A stretch of 64,000 nt of DNA from Enteractinococcus coprophilus (lineage in GTDB: Bacteria; Actinomycetota; Actinomycetes; Actinomycetales; Micrococcaceae), in assembly GCF_006716305.1 (NCBI RefSeq), contig NZ_VFOU01000002.1, forward strand, positions 496,001-560,000, written 5' to 3'. This document shows positions 62,512 to 64,000 of this stretch, piece by piece. The notes under the pieces were generated by a model. It did not search any database, was not told the DNA's origin, and worked only from the letters and a program-made list of their open reading frames with translations. The translations under genes were made by a program, and so were the position numbers. Each line of letters begins with the position of its first letter. Position 1 is the first letter of the stretch.

Positions 62512-64000
62512 AAGTCGCTGACCGCGCGCGGGCTGGTGGTCCCATAAAATACCCGCTCAAATACTGCTCGCGCGTGGCGAGTGATGCGCAAATAGTCATC
62601 TTCAAACTCGCCGACTTCCCCGGCGTCATAACCGGTCCACCGTGCCAGCGCTTCGAGCAGGTCACGGTTCGTCGGTAAAACATCTGACACCTTCCCTGTT
62701 GAGATGACGATGCCCGAACGGATCCTGGTGGCAAGACTCCACGCGTGGATCAAGATGTTCGCATCCTCAGCTGTCAACAACTCCGCAGCTTTAGCAGCCT
62801 CGAGTGCTTTGAGGGTGTTGGTAGTTTGCAGTTCCGGATAATCGGGCGTATGTTGCAGCTGCAGAGTCTGAGTGAGCCATTCGACGTCCGTGAGGCCACC
62901 TCGGCCAAGTTTCAGATGGCGTGCGGGGTCCGCGCCTCGCGGGAGCCGCTCCGCCTCGACTCGGGCTTTCATTCGTCGGATCTCTTGGGCTTGGGCTTTC
63001 GTGAGTCCATGCGTATAGCGCACCGAATCAGCCCATTGAGTAAACGCATCTTGGAGATGCTGTGAGCCAGCGATCGCACGAGCTTTGAGCAAGGCCTGGA
63101 TCTCCCAGGTATCGGCCCACTGTTCGTAATACGCCCGGTATGAATCTAACGAACGTACCAGCGGGCCGCGTCGTCCCTCCGGTCGCAGATCCGCATCTAT
63201 CTCCAACACCGGCTCCAACACGATCGGGGGCCGCGTGGGCATCTTCATAAAGCTGATGAGCGCTTTGGCAACATCGACAGCAAAACGACTGGCTTCGTCA
63301 ACGGCTACCCCGGCGGCCGGCTGATGCACGAACATAACATCCAGATCCGACCCATACCCAGCCTCATAGCCACCCTGTCGACCCATCGCAATGACGGCGA
63401 CGTCGGCGCGCGGCCCCTCCCCGCCCCATTTCTGGGTTACGTGATCGACTACCAGCCGCAATAAAGCTTCAACAGCCGCCTGATCAGCTGCTGCGAGCGC
63501 TTGAGACACCTGGGGCTGTTCCACTAAGTCACACGCATCCGCCAAACTGATACGCAGAATCTCACGACGACGCACGACTCGAACGTAGCGCGCGGCATCG
63601 GGCAGATTCGGGTGACGGTGAATCAAGGCCGTCATTTCCGTCTGGATTGTGTCCAGGCTCAACGGCATTAGATCCTGGTCCCGATCCATCCACGCGGCAG
63701 CCTGCGGAGTGTGCTCTAACATGTCGGTGATGTATCGCGACGAGGATAAAACATGTGCCAGACGCTCCCCGGCTGCTGAAGAGTCTCTGAGCATGTGCAG
63801 ATACCAGTGCGATCCCCCAACGGACTCGCTGAGTTTGCGAAATCCTAACAATCCGCCGTCCGGATCGGGACCCCACGCCAGCCAACCCAACATGGCCGGC
63901 AGGATTTGCCGCTGGAGTTTCGCTTGCCGCGACACCCCGGAGGTGAGCGATTGGATATGCCGGACCGCGCCCCGAGGATCCCGGTAGCCAAGGGCGGCTA
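62508..64000 (-). CDS. glnE: Glutamine synthetase adenylyltransferase GlnE, C-terminal part (cut by window edge)
   Basis: GlnE adenylylates and de-adenylylates glutamine synthetase to match nitrogen supply. Full proteins have about 1000 residues; about 496 C-terminal residues are here. The open frame continues past 63935 to the window edge (LGYRDPRGAVRHIQSL), so the GTG at 63935 is internal. Visible features are the second nucleotidyltransferase domain with GYGSDLDVMFVHQ and the RGGLTDVEWL region. Its target site, Tyr403 of GlnA, is seen in this window. It is convergent with the LLM oxidoreductase, sharing 4 bases. Confidence 0.95.
   Translation of the reverse strand, partial: AALGYRDPRGAVRHIQSLTSGVSRQAKLQRQILPAMLGWLAWGPDPDGGLLGFRKLSESVGGSHWYLHMLRDSSAAGERLAHVLSSSRYITDMLEHTPQAAAWMDRDQDLMPLSLDTIQTEMTALIHRHPNLPDAARYVRVVRRREILRISLADACDLVEQPQVSQALAAADQAAVEALLRLVVDHVTQKWGGEGPRADVAVIAMGRQGGYEAGYGSDLDVMFVHQPAAGVAVDEASRFAVDVAKALISFMKMPTRPPIVLEPVLEIDADLRPEGRRGPLVRSLDSYRAYYEQWADTWEIQALLKARAIAGSQHLQDAFTQWADSVRYTHGLTKAQAQEIRRMKARVEAERLPRGADPARHLKLGRGGLTDVEWLTQTLQLQHTPDYPELQTTNTLKALEAAKAAELLTAEDANILIHAWSLATRIRSGIVISTGKVSDVLPTNRDLLEALARWTGYDAGEVGEFEDDYLRITRHARAVFERVFYGTTSPRAVSDF

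Noticed and set aside
1-64000. tRNA or rRNA genes, CRISPR arrays, insertion sequences, prophage
   Set aside because: I looked through intergenic regions for cloverleaf arms, spaced repeats, transposase motifs and integrases and saw none.

Overview
The window is ordinary chromosomal DNA from a high-GC Gram-positive bacterium. Many genes belong to families found only or mainly in Actinobacteria (DUF3000, DUF3093, DUF3159, DUF3710, DUF4191, DUF4192, DUF4193, DUF5998, DUF7455, SepH). The ruvCAB-yebC-yajC order, the parC/parE pair, the HrdB/SigA-type sigma factor with an acidic N-terminus, and the adenylylatable GlnA with GlnE fit as well. The moderate GC content and a Micrococcus-like oleA/oleBC/oleD cluster suggest a moderate-GC member of the Micrococcaceae (Yaniella or Enteractinococcus-like). 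That placement is an inference. I see no rRNA, tRNA, CRISPR array, phage or insertion sequence.

Layout. 51-3962 (minus): yebC, ruvC, ruvA, ruvB, yajC, covering Holliday-junction processing and protein export. 4040-10199: an exported alpha/beta hydrolase, msrB, DUF3000, a ribonuclease D, a Rieske lipoprotein, a small membrane protein, an aldo/keto reductase and an unknown gene. 10352-21347: aconitase, an RNA m5U methyltransferase, and the conserved actinobacterial block DUF3159, DUF3710, dut, DUF3093, DUF4193, sepH, phosphodiesterase, DUF5998. 21375-26697: a GNAT/acyl-CoA synthetase fusion and parC. 26741-32960 (minus): cytochrome bd oxidase genes cydA, cydB and a fused cydDC. 33250-34596: a BlaI-type repressor and an M56 membrane peptidase. 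34697-39611: the long-chain olefin genes oleA, oleBC (fused) and oleD. 39608-46717 (mostly minus): parE, DUF7455 (plus strand), sigA, DUF4192 and PAC2. 46823-52358 (plus): pepA, lpd, the E2 acyltransferase and a small membrane protein. 52432-55294: a membrane Ser/Thr kinase, DUF4191 and an RDD protein. 55454-62511 (plus): glnA, a spermidine synthase-like gene, the riboflavin operon ribD-ribE-ribBA-ribH behind an FMN riboswitch, and an LLM oxidoreductase. The end of the window is the 3' part of glnE (minus).

How the genes fit together. The respiratory cyd operon and blaI-M56 diverge from a shared intergenic region holding two matching dyads that look like BlaI-family operators; one overlaps the best cydA promoter candidate. 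The 13-kb cyd-bla-ole block separates parC from parE. GlnA carries the adenylylation tyrosine and the adenylyltransferase GlnE lies 5.6 kb away.

The most unusual signal is a set of genes that seem to lack a normal start codon. RNase D and CydDC have no ATG, GTG or TTG between the preceding in-frame stop and a point inside the conserved protein. The M56 peptidase has a CTG at ideal distance from a perfect GGAGG, while its only GTG is badly placed. A small membrane protein shows a weaker version of the same pattern. This would amount to three or four near-cognate starts (ATT, CTG, CTG, perhaps ATC) among about 52 genes, which is far above what is normally seen in bacteria.
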